The translations under genes were made by a program, and so were the position numbers. A DNA stretch of 24,709 nucleotides from Rhodobacteraceae bacterium UBA2776 (GTDB lineage Bacteria; Pseudomonadota; Alphaproteobacteria; Rhodobacterales; Rhodobacteraceae): positions 1 through 24,709 of the forward strand of contig DEIK01000031.1 in the NCBI GenBank assembly GCA_002352425.1, written 5' to 3'. The notes beneath the pieces were generated by a model. It did no database searches. It was not told where the DNA came from and saw nothing but the letters and a program-made list of their open reading frames with translations. Numbering within the stretch: position 1 is the first letter of the stretch; every line of letters begins with the position of its first letter. Positions 1 to 8,864 of the stretch are shown piece by piece.

Positions 1-681
1 CTTGATTACAGCCAAATCGAGTTGCGGATACTGGCGCATATCGCCAAAATCGACGCGTTGAAAAAGGCGTTTTTCGATGGGCAAGACATTCACGCCATGA
101 CCGCGAGCGAGATGTTCGATGTACCGATGGATGAGATGACGCCGGACATTCGTCGTCAGGCCAAGGCGATCAATTTCGGGGTGATCTACGGGATCTCCGG
201 CTTTGGTCTGGCGCGCAATTTGCGGATACCGCGCAAAGAGGCGCAGGGGTTTATCGACCGTTACTTTGAGCGCTTCCCCGGCATTCGGACCTATATGGAT
301 GCCACCGTGGAATTCGCCAAAGAGCATAAATATGTCCAAACCCTGTTTGGCCGCAAAATCCATACGCCTGAAATGGGCAGCAAAGGTCCGCGGGCGGGGT
401 TTGCCAAGCGCGCCGCAATCAATGCGCCTATTCAAGGGACGGCGGCTGACATTATTCGCCGCGCAATGATCCGGATGCCCGCCGCAATTGACGGGATGCC
501 CGCAAAGATGCTGTTACAGGTGCATGATGAATTGATCTTTGAGGTCGAAGCGGATGCGGTTGACGAGGTAACCCATGTGGTGCGCGATGTGATGGAGGGG
601 GCCGCGATGCCAGCTGTCAAATTGGACGTGCCGTTGACCGTGGATGCGGGAACGGGCGCGAATTGGGCCGAAGCGCATTAG
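1..681 (+). CDS. polA: DNA polymerase I, C-terminal part (5' end outside window)
   Basis: This is the polymerase domain end of family A DNA polymerase I, which fills gaps and replaces RNA primers during replication and repair. The reading frame is open from base 1, so the gene begins outside the window; 226 residues and the stop are visible. Polymerase motif A (DYSQIELR) occupies residues 2-9 of the fragment. Motif B follows (RRQAKAINFGVIYG, around residues 48-61), and motif C (QVHDE, around residue 170) carries the second catalytic aspartate. All three catalytic motifs are intact and the C-terminus is of normal family form. The gene converges on hyi with 54 bases between the stops. The identification is firm; only the N-terminal exonuclease portions cannot be judged. 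Confidence 0.97.
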   Translation, partial: LDYSQIELRILAHIAKIDALKKAFFDGQDIHAMTASEMFDVPMDEMTPDIRRQAKAINFGVIYGISGFGLARNLRIPRKEAQGFIDRYFERFPGIRTYMDATVEFAKEHKYVQTLFGRKIHTPEMGSKGPRAGFAKRAAINAPIQGTAADIIRRAMIRMPAAIDGMPAKMLLQVHDELIFEVEADAVDEVTHVVRDVMEGAAMPAVKLDVPLTVDAGTGANWAEAH

Positions 682-687
682 GTTTAT

Positions 688-704
688 TGCCTGCAGCGCA
701 GGTA
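688..704. terminator. Weak hairpin between convergent polA and hyi
   Basis: A short stem (CCTGC at 690-694 with GCAGG at 698-702, extendable by two weak pairs) lies in the 54-base gap between the two convergent stops. It has a tiny loop and only a short T run follows. It may serve as a weak bidirectional terminator. The call is tentative. Confidence 0.25.
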
Positions 705-735
705 TTTAGGAAAAGAAGAAGCAACGGTTGGTGCC

Positions 736-1488
736 TTAGGCGTTGATCCAGCCCAGCCCGTCCAATGTGTGGTTTTTCGGGTTGTATTCACCGCTGATCA
801 CGCCTTTGTAGTTGTCTTTTTTCAGTTGATCGAAAAAGGCCGGATAGTCGATATCACCGCCGATGGGTTCGGCACGTTCTTCGGCTGCGGCAATCTGGAT
901 ATGGACTGCGCGATGGCCGTGGGCGTCCCATGTGGCGGGCAAATCACCGGTGATCATATGGGCATGATAGGCGTCAAATTGCAGGCCCAGATTGGGGGCG
1001 GCGACTTCGTCTAGAATGTCGGCGGCTTGATCGAAATCATGCAGGAAATAGTCGGGAATATCGGTGTGATTGATCGGTTCGATCGTCAGGCTTTGTTTCG
1101 GGGCGTGTGCAGAGGCCCATTTCAGGTTTTTGATGAATGTGGCGCGGGCCACGGCCCCTTTGGCGCGGCCGGCCATGATGTGGATATGGGTGGGTTTTAG
1201 CAGATTTGCATAGCGCATGGTGCGTTTGAAATCATATTGAAACCGTTTTTCGCCATTCGGGATCGCCGCATAGCCGCGGTCACCGCCCGCCCAGTTTGGC
1301 GGTGGGGTATTGATCAGCGCCAGTTTCAAGTCGTGTTTTATCAAAGCCGAGCGCATTTCCTGCCCTGGGTGATCATAGGGGAACAGAATTTCCACCACGT
1401 CAAATCCGGCTTCCTTGGCGGCCTCAAAACGGTCAATGCAGGCATGTTCGGTGAACATCATTGTCAGGTTGGCGCAGAATGTATGCAT
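736..1488 (-). CDS. hyi: Hydroxypyruvate isomerase family TIM-barrel protein
   Basis: The protein (250 residues) matches the hydroxypyruvate isomerase family, which interconverts hydroxypyruvate and tartronate semialdehyde in glyoxylate metabolism. Family hallmarks in order are an N-terminal ANLTMMFTE block, FEAAKEAGFDVVEILFPYD, NTPPPNWAGGDRG, the metal or catalytic glutamate in IEPINHTDIPDYFL, FDAYHAHMITGD, HIQIAAAEERAEP, and the second glutamate in SGEYNP near the C-terminus. The ATG at 1488 is chosen because homologues start with this M-x-x-F-x-A-N-L block. An in-frame extension to 1605 only reads the DUF1285 gene out of frame. The start sits one base after the DUF1285 stop (TAACATG), so the two are probably co-transcribed and translationally coupled. 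Other sugar isomerases share the fold, so exact substrate preference is inferred. Confidence 0.9.
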   Translation of the reverse strand: MHTFCANLTMMFTEHACIDRFEAAKEAGFDVVEILFPYDHPGQEMRSALIKHDLKLALINTPPPNWAGGDRGYAAIPNGEKRFQYDFKRTMRYANLLKPTHIHIMAGRAKGAVARATFIKNLKWASAHAPKQSLTIEPINHTDIPDYFLHDFDQAADILDEVAAPNLGLQFDAYHAHMITGDLPATWDAHGHRAVHIQIAAAEERAEPIGGDIDYPAFFDQLKKDNYKGVISGEYNPKNHTLDGLGWINA

Positions 1489-1489
1489 G

Positions 1490-2065
1490 TTAAGGCAGCT
1501 CGTTGCTGGGGATGATTGGGAAGAAAACGCCACCAGACCAGAGGCCGAACCATCCGTCATGATGCGCGCCGATATCAACAAGGCGATAGAAGCTTTTGCG
1601 GTCAATCAATGCCTCAAGATTGCTGCGAACCAGCACGTAAGGTGACGGCTCGCCACTTTTTGGGTCACGGGTCACGCGGATCGGCGTGTCAGGTCCAGCG
1701 GCGACAGTATCGCCGACGTTGGTTTCAAAGGTCAGGGTCTGGTCGGCGCCGCTGCCTGTCACCTCAAAATCCTGGCCCACAAAAGGGGCGTCGTCGACGG
1801 TGATCCCGACTTTTTCAACGGGGGTGACGAGGAAATAGTCGTCCCCGTCACGGCGCAGGATGGTGGAAAAAAGTCGCACCAATTCAGGCCGCCCGATCGG
1901 GGTGCCAAGATAGAACCAGGTGCCATCCCGCGCGATACGCATATCCAGATCGCCGCAAAATTCGGGATTCCATAGATGCACAGGCGGCAATCCGCCCTTT
2001 GAAGCGTTACGCGCCGCTGTTGCGAGGCTTTCCGCTGATGCCTTCACGATCTTTTCATCATTCAT
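1490..2065 (-). CDS. DUF1285 domain protein
   Basis: A 191-residue cytoplasmic protein with no signal peptide or membrane segment. It carries the DUF1285 pattern: PPVHLWNPEFCGDLDMRIARDGTWFYLGTPIGRPELVRLFSTILRRDGD, then DYFLVTPVEKVGI. Its length is normal for the family. The function of DUF1285 is not established; structures in the family show a two-domain beta-rich fold, and a ligand-sensing role has been suggested but not proven. The gene is transcribed divergently from the MoxR operon, with 72 bases between the starts, and its stop is one base before the hyi start. No strong Shine-Dalgarno sequence is visible before the ATG. I recognise the family but not a function. Confidence 0.88.
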   Translation of the reverse strand: MNDEKIVKASAESLATAARNASKGGLPPVHLWNPEFCGDLDMRIARDGTWFYLGTPIGRPELVRLFSTILRRDGDDYFLVTPVEKVGITVDDAPFVGQDFEVTGSGADQTLTFETNVGDTVAAGPDTPIRVTRDPKSGEPSPYVLVRSNLEALIDRKSFYRLVDIGAHHDGWFGLWSGGVFFPIIPSNELP

Positions 2066-2137
2066 AGCGTTTGCCGTTTGAATCCTATGCTGTTTACCCG
2101 TTTAATACTGTCATAACCGTGTTAAGGGAGAGTTGTC

Positions 2138-3145
2138 ATGGATAAAGCTGAAAATTTGGTTGCCGAGATCGAGGCGCTGGGCGCAAAACTGGCCAGCGCC
2201 AAGACCATGATCGCCCATCGGTTTATTGGCCAGACCCGTGTCGTGGACTTGACGTTAAGTGCGTTGTTATGTGGCGGGCACGGTCTGTTGATCGGCTTGC
2301 CCGGCCTTGGCAAGACGCGTTTGGTCGAGGCGCTGTCGACGGTAATGGGGCTTGATGGCGCGCGGATACAATTTACACCTGATTTGATGCCCGCCGATAT
2401 TCTGGGCTCGGAAGTGTTGGATGAGGGCGCAGATGGCGCGCGGGCGTTTCGGTTCATTGAAGGGCCGGTTTTTTGTCAGCTTTTGTTGGCGGATGAGATC
2501 AACCGCGCCTCGCCACGGACCCAATCGGCGTTGTTGCAAGCGATGCAGGAAAAGCAGGTTTCCATTGCAGGCAAAGAGCGTGATTTGGGTGCACCATTCC
2601 ACGTTTTGGCCACCCAAAACCCGATTGAGCAGGAAGGCACCTATCCGTTGCCAGAAGCACAGTTGGACAGGTTTTTGGTGCAGATTGATGTGGAGTATCC
2701 GGATCGAGACACGGAAAAAGCCATTATCTTGGCCACCACTGGCGTTGAGGATGGCGAGGTTTCCAACGTGTTTACGGCGGCTGAATTGCTGGCGGCGCAG
2801 ACCTTGTTGCGCCGGATGCCGGTTGGAGATGCAGTGCTAGAACTGATCCTTGATCTGGTGCGGGCGTGCCGTCCGGAAGATGAGCTGGCCAGCGATATGG
2901 TGCGCGAAAATGTATCATGGGGGCCGGGGCCACGAGCTGCGCAAGCCTTGATGTTGATGGTGCGGGCGGCGGCGTTGCTGGATGGGCGATTGGCGCCGAC
3001 GGTGGATGACGTGATGGATATGGCTGCTCCGGTGTTGAGGCATCGGATGGCCCTGTCGTTTGCCGCCAAGGCGCGCGGTGAAACGCTGGGAAATTTGATC
3101 GAGTCCGTGGTGGCCCAAGTGGCCAAAGGTGAGGCGGCCGCGTGA
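2138..3145 (+). CDS. MoxR family AAA+ ATPase
   Basis: A 335-residue AAA+ ATPase of the MoxR group, which usually act as chaperones for maturation of protein complexes together with vWA-domain partners. Visible motifs are Walker A (GLPGLGKT, residues 53-60), Walker B (LLLADE, residues 115-120) followed by INRASPRTQSALLQAMQE, sensor 1 in LATQNPIEQEGTYPLPEAQLDRF, and a C-terminal lid ending in SFAAKARGE. The ATG follows a GGGAG ribosome site at 2126-2130. It is the first of four overlapping genes. Its stop overlaps the GTG start of the DUF58 gene (GTGA), the standard MoxR/DUF58 pairing. The family is certain; the client protein is unknown. Confidence 0.94.
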   Translation: MDKAENLVAEIEALGAKLASAKTMIAHRFIGQTRVVDLTLSALLCGGHGLLIGLPGLGKTRLVEALSTVMGLDGARIQFTPDLMPADILGSEVLDEGADGARAFRFIEGPVFCQLLLADEINRASPRTQSALLQAMQEKQVSIAGKERDLGAPFHVLATQNPIEQEGTYPLPEAQLDRFLVQIDVEYPDRDTEKAIILATTGVEDGEVSNVFTAAELLAAQTLLRRMPVGDAVLELILDLVRACRPEDELASDMVRENVSWGPGPRAAQALMLMVRAAALLDGRLAPTVDDVMDMAAPVLRHRMALSFAAKARGETLGNLIESVVAQVAKGEAAA

Positions 3146-4017
3146 CAACGCCCGCCGCCCTAAGACGCCGATCTGCCGAACTGGCGGGGGCGTTGCCGCC
3201 GCTGTTGGCGGATGCTGAACGCTTGGCTGCGATGATCTTGCTGGGCGAGCATGGGCGGCGACATTCCGGCATGGGGGATGAGTTTTGGCAGTACCGTGTG
3301 GCTGTGGATGGCGACGAGGCGCGGCAGATTGACTGGCGGCGTTCTGCCAGATCGGATGTGCATTTCATCAAACAAAAGGAATGGCAGGCGGCGCAATCGG
3401 TGATGCTTTGGGTGGATGGGGCGGCCTCGATGGCGTTCGCGTCCGCTAAGGATTTGGTCACCAAGGGTGAACGGGCGCGGGTTCTGGCGCTGGCGGCGGC
3501 TGTGTTGCTGGTGCGGGGCGGCGAGCGGGTCGGATTGACCAGCAGCGCCAACCCGCCGCGCACGGGGCAAGGGCAACTATTGCGGATGGCGCAGGAATTG
3601 ACGGATGCGGATGAAGGCGCGGATTTTGGCCACCCCGAGACCCACGGGATGCGGCCCAACACACGGGCGGTTTTCATCTCGGATTTTATGGGTGATTTCG
3701 AGGGCGTAAAAGCGGCGCTGACGCAGGCAGCGGATCGCGGCGTGAAGGGCGCGCTGCTGCAAGTGTTGGACCCTCAAGAGGAAGCGTTTCCCTTTGATGG
3801 GCGCACCATATTCGAGAGCATGGCCGGCACCGTTCGCCATGAAACCCTAAAGGCGGGTGATCTGCGAGACCGTTATTTGCAACGCTTGGCTGAACGCAAG
3901 GCGGCGTTGGCGGATTTGGCGCATTTGACGGGGTGGCAGTACAATTGCCATCATACAAATGACGCGCCACGGGTTGCTTTGACCTGGCTTTATCATGCGT
4001 TGGAGCGGCGGCACTGA
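3142..4017 (+). CDS. DUF58 domain protein (degenerate vWA fold)
   Basis: A 291-residue protein with the DUF58 signature FWQYRVAVDGDEARQIDWRRSAR at residues 48-70, followed by a vWA-like strand LWVDGAASM. In intact vWA domains the metal-binding motif is DxSxS; here residues 92-96 read D-G-A-A-S, so the first serine is missing and metal binding is probably weakened. There is no signal peptide or clear membrane segment, so it is likely a cytoplasmic partner of the adjacent MoxR ATPase. The GTG start overlaps the MoxR stop by four bases and the stop overlaps the next ATG (TGATG), which implies translational coupling along the operon. DUF58 proteins generally occur beside MoxR; the precise role is not known. 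Confidence 0.92.
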   Translation: MTTPAALRRRSAELAGALPPLLADAERLAAMILLGEHGRRHSGMGDEFWQYRVAVDGDEARQIDWRRSARSDVHFIKQKEWQAAQSVMLWVDGAASMAFASAKDLVTKGERARVLALAAAVLLVRGGERVGLTSSANPPRTGQGQLLRMAQELTDADEGADFGHPETHGMRPNTRAVFISDFMGDFEGVKAALTQAADRGVKGALLQVLDPQEEAFPFDGRTIFESMAGTVRHETLKAGDLRDRYLQRLAERKAALADLAHLTGWQYNCHHTNDAPRVALTWLYHALERRH

Positions 4018-6782
4018 TGTTCACTTTGGGCCCATTTGGATTCACCGCGCCTTGGCTGTTGTTGGGGTTGGTCGCCTTGCCGATCCTGTGGATATTGCTG
4101 CGCGCTGTGCCGCCGGCCCCGATCAAGCGGCGGTTCCCAGGGGTGGCGTTGCTGTTGGGGCTGTCGGATGACGAGGTCCATGCAGACAAAACGCCGTGGT
4201 GGTTGATGCTGCTGCGCATGGTGGCGCTGGCGGCGGTGATCGTCGGGTTTGCCGGGCCGATCTTGGGCCCCAAGGACGAGACCATGAGCAATGGGCCGTT
4301 GTTGATTGTGGCCGATGGGACATGGGCGGATGCGCGTGATTGGACGATGCGTCAGGACCGGATTTCGGGGTTGCTGGAGGAGGCGTCGCGGGCGGGGCGC
4401 GTTGTTTCTGTGGTGGTTTTGACGGATTTGCCAGCAGGCGAGATGCAGTTTTTGGCAGCGGATGTGTGGCAGACCCGTTTGGCGGGATTGACGCCGCGTG
4501 CATGGGAGCCGACGCGCGCGGATGTGGCCGTCTGGGCAGATGGATTTGGCACACAAGCCTTTGATACCTATTGGTTGTCGGATGGTTTGGCCCGCGAGGG
4601 GCGCGAAATCTTGATTGAAGCCTTTGAAGCCAAGGGCAATTTGACAGTGATGCAAACGCCAAAGGCTGTGGTTGGGTTGAAACCTGTGATGATCAAAGAT
4701 GGTGCGTTGCAGATCGCGGCGCTGCGCAGTGATGCGACAGGTGATGCGGCGCTGAGCGTTGCGGCGATCGGGTTGGACCCTGTTGGGATCGAGCGTGAAT
4801 TGGCGCGGGTTGATCTGGCATTTTTGGCGGGCGAGGCACAGGCTGAAACGGCCCTGAGCCTGCCGCCCGAATTGCGCAACAGAGTGTCGCGTTTTGCCGT
4901 GCGGGGGATCAACTCGGCAGGAGCAGTGGCGTTGACAGATGATGGTTTGCGCCGCCGCGAGGTCGCATTGATCGCGCCTCATGATGCGCGTGAGGGGCTG
5001 CAACTGCTGTCACCTTTGTACTATTTGAACCAAGCGTTGGAGCCATCGGCGGACCTGATCAAAGGCGGGTTGGAGGACGTGTTGCCGGCTAAGCCCGATG
5101 TGATCATTTTGGCCGATGTGGCCAAGTTGACTGTCAGTCAAACCGAGGGTTTGATCGACTGGGTCGAGGCCGGTGGATTGCTGGTGCGGTTTGCGGGCAC
5201 ACGGATGGCGGCGAGTGATTTGAGCCGCAATGTGGAGAACGCTCTGATGCCGGTCCGCTTGCGGGCAGGGGGGCGCACGGTGGGTGGCGCGATGAGTTGG
5301 GGGCAACCAAAAGCGCTGCAAGCGTTCCCTGAAACGTCACCGTTTTTCGGGCTGGACGTTCCCGCAGATGTGACTGTGACATCGCAAGTTGTGGCCCAGC
5401 CGGACCCGAACCTTGCCGGACGGGTGATTGCGGCACTGGCTGACGGCACGCCACTGGTCACGCGCAAGGAATTGGGGCTGGGACAGGTGGTTTTGTTCCA
5501 CGTCACCGCCAACGCGGAGTGGTCTAGTCTGCCGTTATCCGGCCTGTTCGTTCAGATGTTGGAACGTCTGGCGATCTCCTCGCATCAAGGGGTGTTGAGT
5601 GACGAGGATTTGGCCGGAACCACATGGGCGCCGGTGCGTCTGCTGGACGGGTTCGGACAATTGGCGGATGCGGGTTTGATGGCCGGTGTTGCGGGCGAAG
5701 ATTTGGCAGGGGGCGTGGTCACTGCGGACATGCCACCTGGTGTTTACCAGAACGACAAGCGCCGTGTGGCGGCGAACGCAGTGGGCAGCGATACCAGTTT
5801 GGCTGTGGCAAAGTGGCCCGCGAGCGTCGTCGTTGAGGGGCTGTCGATTACACGCGAAACCTTGTTGAAAGGCTGGTTTTTGACCGCTGCTTTGGTGTTG
5901 TTGATGTTGGATATTTTGGCATCCCTTTGGTTGTCGGGGCGCTTGCGGGGACCGCGCAGCACGAGCGTTTCGGCGTTGGTTGCGCTGGTCATGATCATGC
6001 CCGAGAGTGCAAAGGCGCAGTCGGATGATTTTGCAATTGATGCCACGGCCGAGGTCGTTTTGGCCCATGTTATCACGGGCGACACAGCCGTTGACGCGGT
6101 CGCACAAGCGGGGTTGATGGGCTTGTCGGACGTTCTGTATCGGCGCACCACAATTGAGCCTGCTAACCCGATTTCGATTGATCTGGAAACGGACGAGTTG
6201 GCGTTTTTCCCGTTCTTATACTGGCCGATTGTGGCCAGCCAACCGCTGCCCTCGCCTGAGGCCTATGCCAAATTGAACCGCTATTTGCGGGGCGGTGGCA
6301 TGATCATGTTTGATACCCGCGACGGTGACATTGCAGGGTTTGGAACCGGTACCACGGCGGAGGGGCGCAAGCTGCAACAATTGGCGTTGGGGCTGGATAT
6401 TCCGGCGCTTGAACCGCTGCCGCAAGATCATGTTTTAACGCGCAGTTTCTATCTGCTGCAGGATTTTCCGGGCCGTCATGTGGGCCGCCCTGTTTGGGTG
6501 GAAGCCGCCCCCGCGGACGCCGTTCGCGCCGAGGGGATGCCGTTTCGCAACCTGAATGATGGCGTGACGCCGGTGATCATCGGAGGCAATGATTGGGCCG
6601 CGGCATGGGCTGTGGAAAGTGGCGGCAATTTCATGTTTCGGGTCGGGCGTGGCTACACAGGCGAGCGCCAACGCGAGATTTCGTATCGGTTCGGGGTGAA
6701 CCTGTTGATGCATGTTCTGACCGGCAATTATAAATCGGATCAGGTGCATGTGCCTGATCTGTTGGATCGGTTGAACCAATGA
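4017..6782 (+). CDS. BatA N-terminal / DUF4159 membrane protein
   Basis: A 921-residue membrane protein. The N-terminus is a BatA-type aerotolerance domain with two membrane helices (about residues 12-29 and 61-80) around the RRFPGVALLLGL segment. A vWA-like strand follows (LLIVAD, residues 95-100), but its metal motif is degenerate (D100-G-T-W-A). Around residues 350-390 there is a glutamine amidotransferase-like fold segment (DVIILADVAKLTVSQTEGLI, then WVEAGGLLV). A third membrane helix lies at about 616-640, and DUF4159 occupies roughly 680-910 (FFPFLYWPI, YLRGGGMIMFDTRDGD, NDWAAAW). The bulk between helices 2 and 3 is probably periplasmic. It overlaps genes on both sides (TGATG and ATGA). 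The architecture is typical of alphaproteobacterial MoxR operons; biochemical function is unknown. Confidence 0.9.
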   Translation: MFTLGPFGFTAPWLLLGLVALPILWILLRAVPPAPIKRRFPGVALLLGLSDDEVHADKTPWWLMLLRMVALAAVIVGFAGPILGPKDETMSNGPLLIVADGTWADARDWTMRQDRISGLLEEASRAGRVVSVVVLTDLPAGEMQFLAADVWQTRLAGLTPRAWEPTRADVAVWADGFGTQAFDTYWLSDGLAREGREILIEAFEAKGNLTVMQTPKAVVGLKPVMIKDGALQIAALRSDATGDAALSVAAIGLDPVGIERELARVDLAFLAGEAQAETALSLPPELRNRVSRFAVRGINSAGAVALTDDGLRRREVALIAPHDAREGLQLLSPLYYLNQALEPSADLIKGGLEDVLPAKPDVIILADVAKLTVSQTEGLIDWVEAGGLLVRFAGTRMAASDLSRNVENALMPVRLRAGGRTVGGAMSWGQPKALQAFPETSPFFGLDVPADVTVTSQVVAQPDPNLAGRVIAALADGTPLVTRKELGLGQVVLFHVTANAEWSSLPLSGLFVQMLERLAISSHQGVLSDEDLAGTTWAPVRLLDGFGQLADAGLMAGVAGEDLAGGVVTADMPPGVYQNDKRRVAANAVGSDTSLAVAKWPASVVVEGLSITRETLLKGWFLTAALVLLMLDILASLWLSGRLRGPRSTSVSALVALVMIMPESAKAQSDDFAIDATAEVVLAHVITGDTAVDAVAQAGLMGLSDVLYRRTTIEPANPISIDLETDELAFFPFLYWPIVASQPLPSPEAYAKLNRYLRGGGMIMFDTRDGDIAGFGTGTTAEGRKLQQLALGLDIPALEPLPQDHVLTRSFYLLQDFPGRHVGRPVWVEAAPADAVRAEGMPFRNLNDGVTPVIIGGNDWAAAWAVESGGNFMFRVGRGYTGERQREISYRFGVNLLMHVLTGNYKSDQVHVPDLLDRLNQ

Positions 6783-8863
6783 GCGGATCCATTCTGTTTT
6801 CCCCGATTGTCGCATGGCCGATTTTGGCGGTTTTGACCGTTGTTGTTCTGGGCTTCATTGCGTTTGCGATCTGGCGTGGATTGGCGGGTTGGGTTTTGCG
6901 CGGTTTTGCGGCCGTGGTGTTGCTGGCGGCGCTGGCAAACCCGTCGTTGCAGCAGGAAGACCGCGATGCGCTGGACGATATTGTGTTGTTGGTGGTTGAC
7001 GAAAGCGCCAGCCAAAAGATCAGTGATCGGGAGGTGCAAACGGCCAGTGCAGTGAGCGAAATGACGGCCCGCATTAACGCGCGCCCGAACACCGAATTGC
7101 GCGTGGTGACGGTGGCTGACGCGGATGGAGATGGCGGTACATTGTTGATGGGCGCCTTGACCGAGGCCTTGGCCGACATCCCGCAGTCACGGATTGCAGG
7201 GGTGTTATTGGTGACGGACGGGCAGGTGCATGATGTTGATCTGGCTCCGCTGATCACCGCACCCGTGCACAACATTTTGACGGGGCATGAAACCGATTGG
7301 GATCGGCGGTTGAGCGTTAAGAACGCCCCCGGCTTTGCGATCCTTGGCGAAGAGGTTGTGTTGACCCTGCGGATCGAGGATCAGGGTGCGGTTCCGGTCG
7401 CGGCGGGGTCTGTATCGGCGTTGCAAATCGCGATTGATGGCGGTGTGCCGCAGAGTTTCAATGTGCCGGTTGGCAAGGATATCGAGCTGCCCGTTACGTT
7501 GCCGCATGGTGGTATGAATGTGATCCAATTCACCGTGCCGCAAGGCGAGGGTGAGCTGACAAACCGCAACAATATCGCTGTGGTGCAGATCAACGGGGTG
7601 CGCGACCGGTTGCGGGTGTTGCTGGTGTCAGGCGAACCGCATCCGGGGGAACGCACATGGCGCAATCTGTTGAAGTCGGACAGCGCGGTTGATCTGGTGC
7701 ATTTCACGATTTTACGCCCGCCTGAAAAACAGGATGGGGTGCCGGTTTCGGAACTGTCACTGATCGCCTTTCCGGTGCGCGAGTTGTTCATTGATAAAAT
7801 CGACAGTTTTGATTTGATCATATTCGATCGCTATAAACGGCGCGGGATTTTGCCGGGTGTTTATCTGGATTCGGTGCGTGATTATATTGAGCAAGGCGGC
7901 GCTGTTATGGTGGCGGCGGGGCCTGATTTTGCATCAGCGGACAGTTTGTATCATTCGGTTTTGGCGGATGTTTTGCCAGCCGAGCCCACGGCGCGCGTGT
8001 TGGAACAAGGGTTTAAGCCGATGGTGTCCGAGATTGGCGAACGTCATCCGGTGACCGAAGGGTTGCAAGCCTTTGCGCCTGAAGGTGATGATGAGGACGG
8101 CGATGAAACTGACCCGAACTGGGGCCGCTGGATGCGCCAGATCGAGGTCGAGGCCATATCCGGTGATACGGTGATGACGGGGATCGACGCGCGTCCTTTG
8201 TTGGTGCTGGATCGCGTGGGTGAGGGGCGCGTGGCCCTATTGGCCTCTGATCAATCTTGGCTGTGGGATCGTGGTTTCGAGGGTGGCGGCCCGCAATTGG
8301 AATTGCTGCGTCGATTGGCGCATTGGATGATGAAGGAACCAGAGCTGGAGGAGGAAGCCCTATGGGCCGAGGCCCGTGGTCAAAGCATGACGATTATCCG
8401 CCGCACGTTGGGGGAGACTGTGGGTGATGTCGAGGTGACAGGGCCGGATGGCGCGGTGGTGGTTGTGCCGCTGAAGCAAGTCAATCCGGGGCGGTATGAG
8501 GCCGAGTTCCAAGGGCCGCAGATTGGTCTATATCGTTTGACTGACGGGGCGCAGGACGCGGTGATTGCGCTGGGGCCATCGGCACCGCGCGAGTTTGAGG
8601 AAACCGTGGCAGATGTTGAAAAACTGATGCCAGTGGTTGCGCTGATGCGTGGTGGTGTGTTTTCGATTGAGGACGGTATGCCAAACCTGCGCAATGTGCG
8701 CGCAGGTCGTCCGGCGGCGGGACGTGGTTGGTTGGGTTTGACCCCGCGCGAGGCCTATTTGACGGCGGATGTTACGTTGACATCGCTGTTGCCAGCCTGG
8801 TTGACTTTGTTGTTGGCCGCAATGCTGTCGGTTGGTGCTTGGCTGCGTGAAGGGCGTCGGTAG
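6779..8863 (+). CDS. Membrane protein with vWA and GATase1-like domains
   Basis: A 694-residue protein closing the MoxR operon. Two membrane helices are visible near the N-terminus (about 10-32 and 36-54). They are followed by a vWA domain with an intact metal motif D74-E-S-A-S and the later strand VLLVTDGQVHD. From about residue 340 a class I glutamine amidotransferase-like segment appears (FDLIIFDRYKRRGILPG, then IEQGGAVMVAAGPDF), apparently without a catalytic cysteine. A last helix near 668-688 precedes a basic tail (LREGRR). The ATG overlaps the DUF4159 stop (ATGA). This is the only member of the operon with a complete DxSxS, so it may be the metal-binding partner the MoxR ATPase acts on; that is inference. 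Confidence 0.85.
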   Translation: MSGSILFSPIVAWPILAVLTVVVLGFIAFAIWRGLAGWVLRGFAAVVLLAALANPSLQQEDRDALDDIVLLVVDESASQKISDREVQTASAVSEMTARINARPNTELRVVTVADADGDGGTLLMGALTEALADIPQSRIAGVLLVTDGQVHDVDLAPLITAPVHNILTGHETDWDRRLSVKNAPGFAILGEEVVLTLRIEDQGAVPVAAGSVSALQIAIDGGVPQSFNVPVGKDIELPVTLPHGGMNVIQFTVPQGEGELTNRNNIAVVQINGVRDRLRVLLVSGEPHPGERTWRNLLKSDSAVDLVHFTILRPPEKQDGVPVSELSLIAFPVRELFIDKIDSFDLIIFDRYKRRGILPGVYLDSVRDYIEQGGAVMVAAGPDFASADSLYHSVLADVLPAEPTARVLEQGFKPMVSEIGERHPVTEGLQAFAPEGDDEDGDETDPNWGRWMRQIEVEAISGDTVMTGIDARPLLVLDRVGEGRVALLASDQSWLWDRGFEGGGPQLELLRRLAHWMMKEPELEEEALWAEARGQSMTIIRRTLGETVGDVEVTGPDGAVVVVPLKQVNPGRYEAEFQGPQIGLYRLTDGAQDAVIALGPSAPREFEETVADVEKLMPVVALMRGGVFSIEDGMPNLRNVRAGRPAAGRGWLGLTPREAYLTADVTLTSLLPAWLTLLLAAMLSVGAWLREGRR

Positions 8864-8864
8864 C

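Noticed and set aside
2108..2125. CTGTCATAACCGTGTTAA upstream of the MoxR gene resembles a Pho box (14 of 18 bases equal the pstS box).
   Set aside because: It directly abuts the ribosome site of the MoxR gene, too close to act as an activator site for it, and it points away from the DUF1285 gene. The second unit is poor.
3993..5003. Long open frame of 336 codons on the minus strand, and similar long minus-strand frames at 2772-3677, 5535-6107 and 6631-7275.
   Set aside because: They lie opposite well-supported overlapping genes, have low-complexity compositions rich in P, R, Q and A, and show no domain pattern. They are shadows of GC-rich coding sequence.
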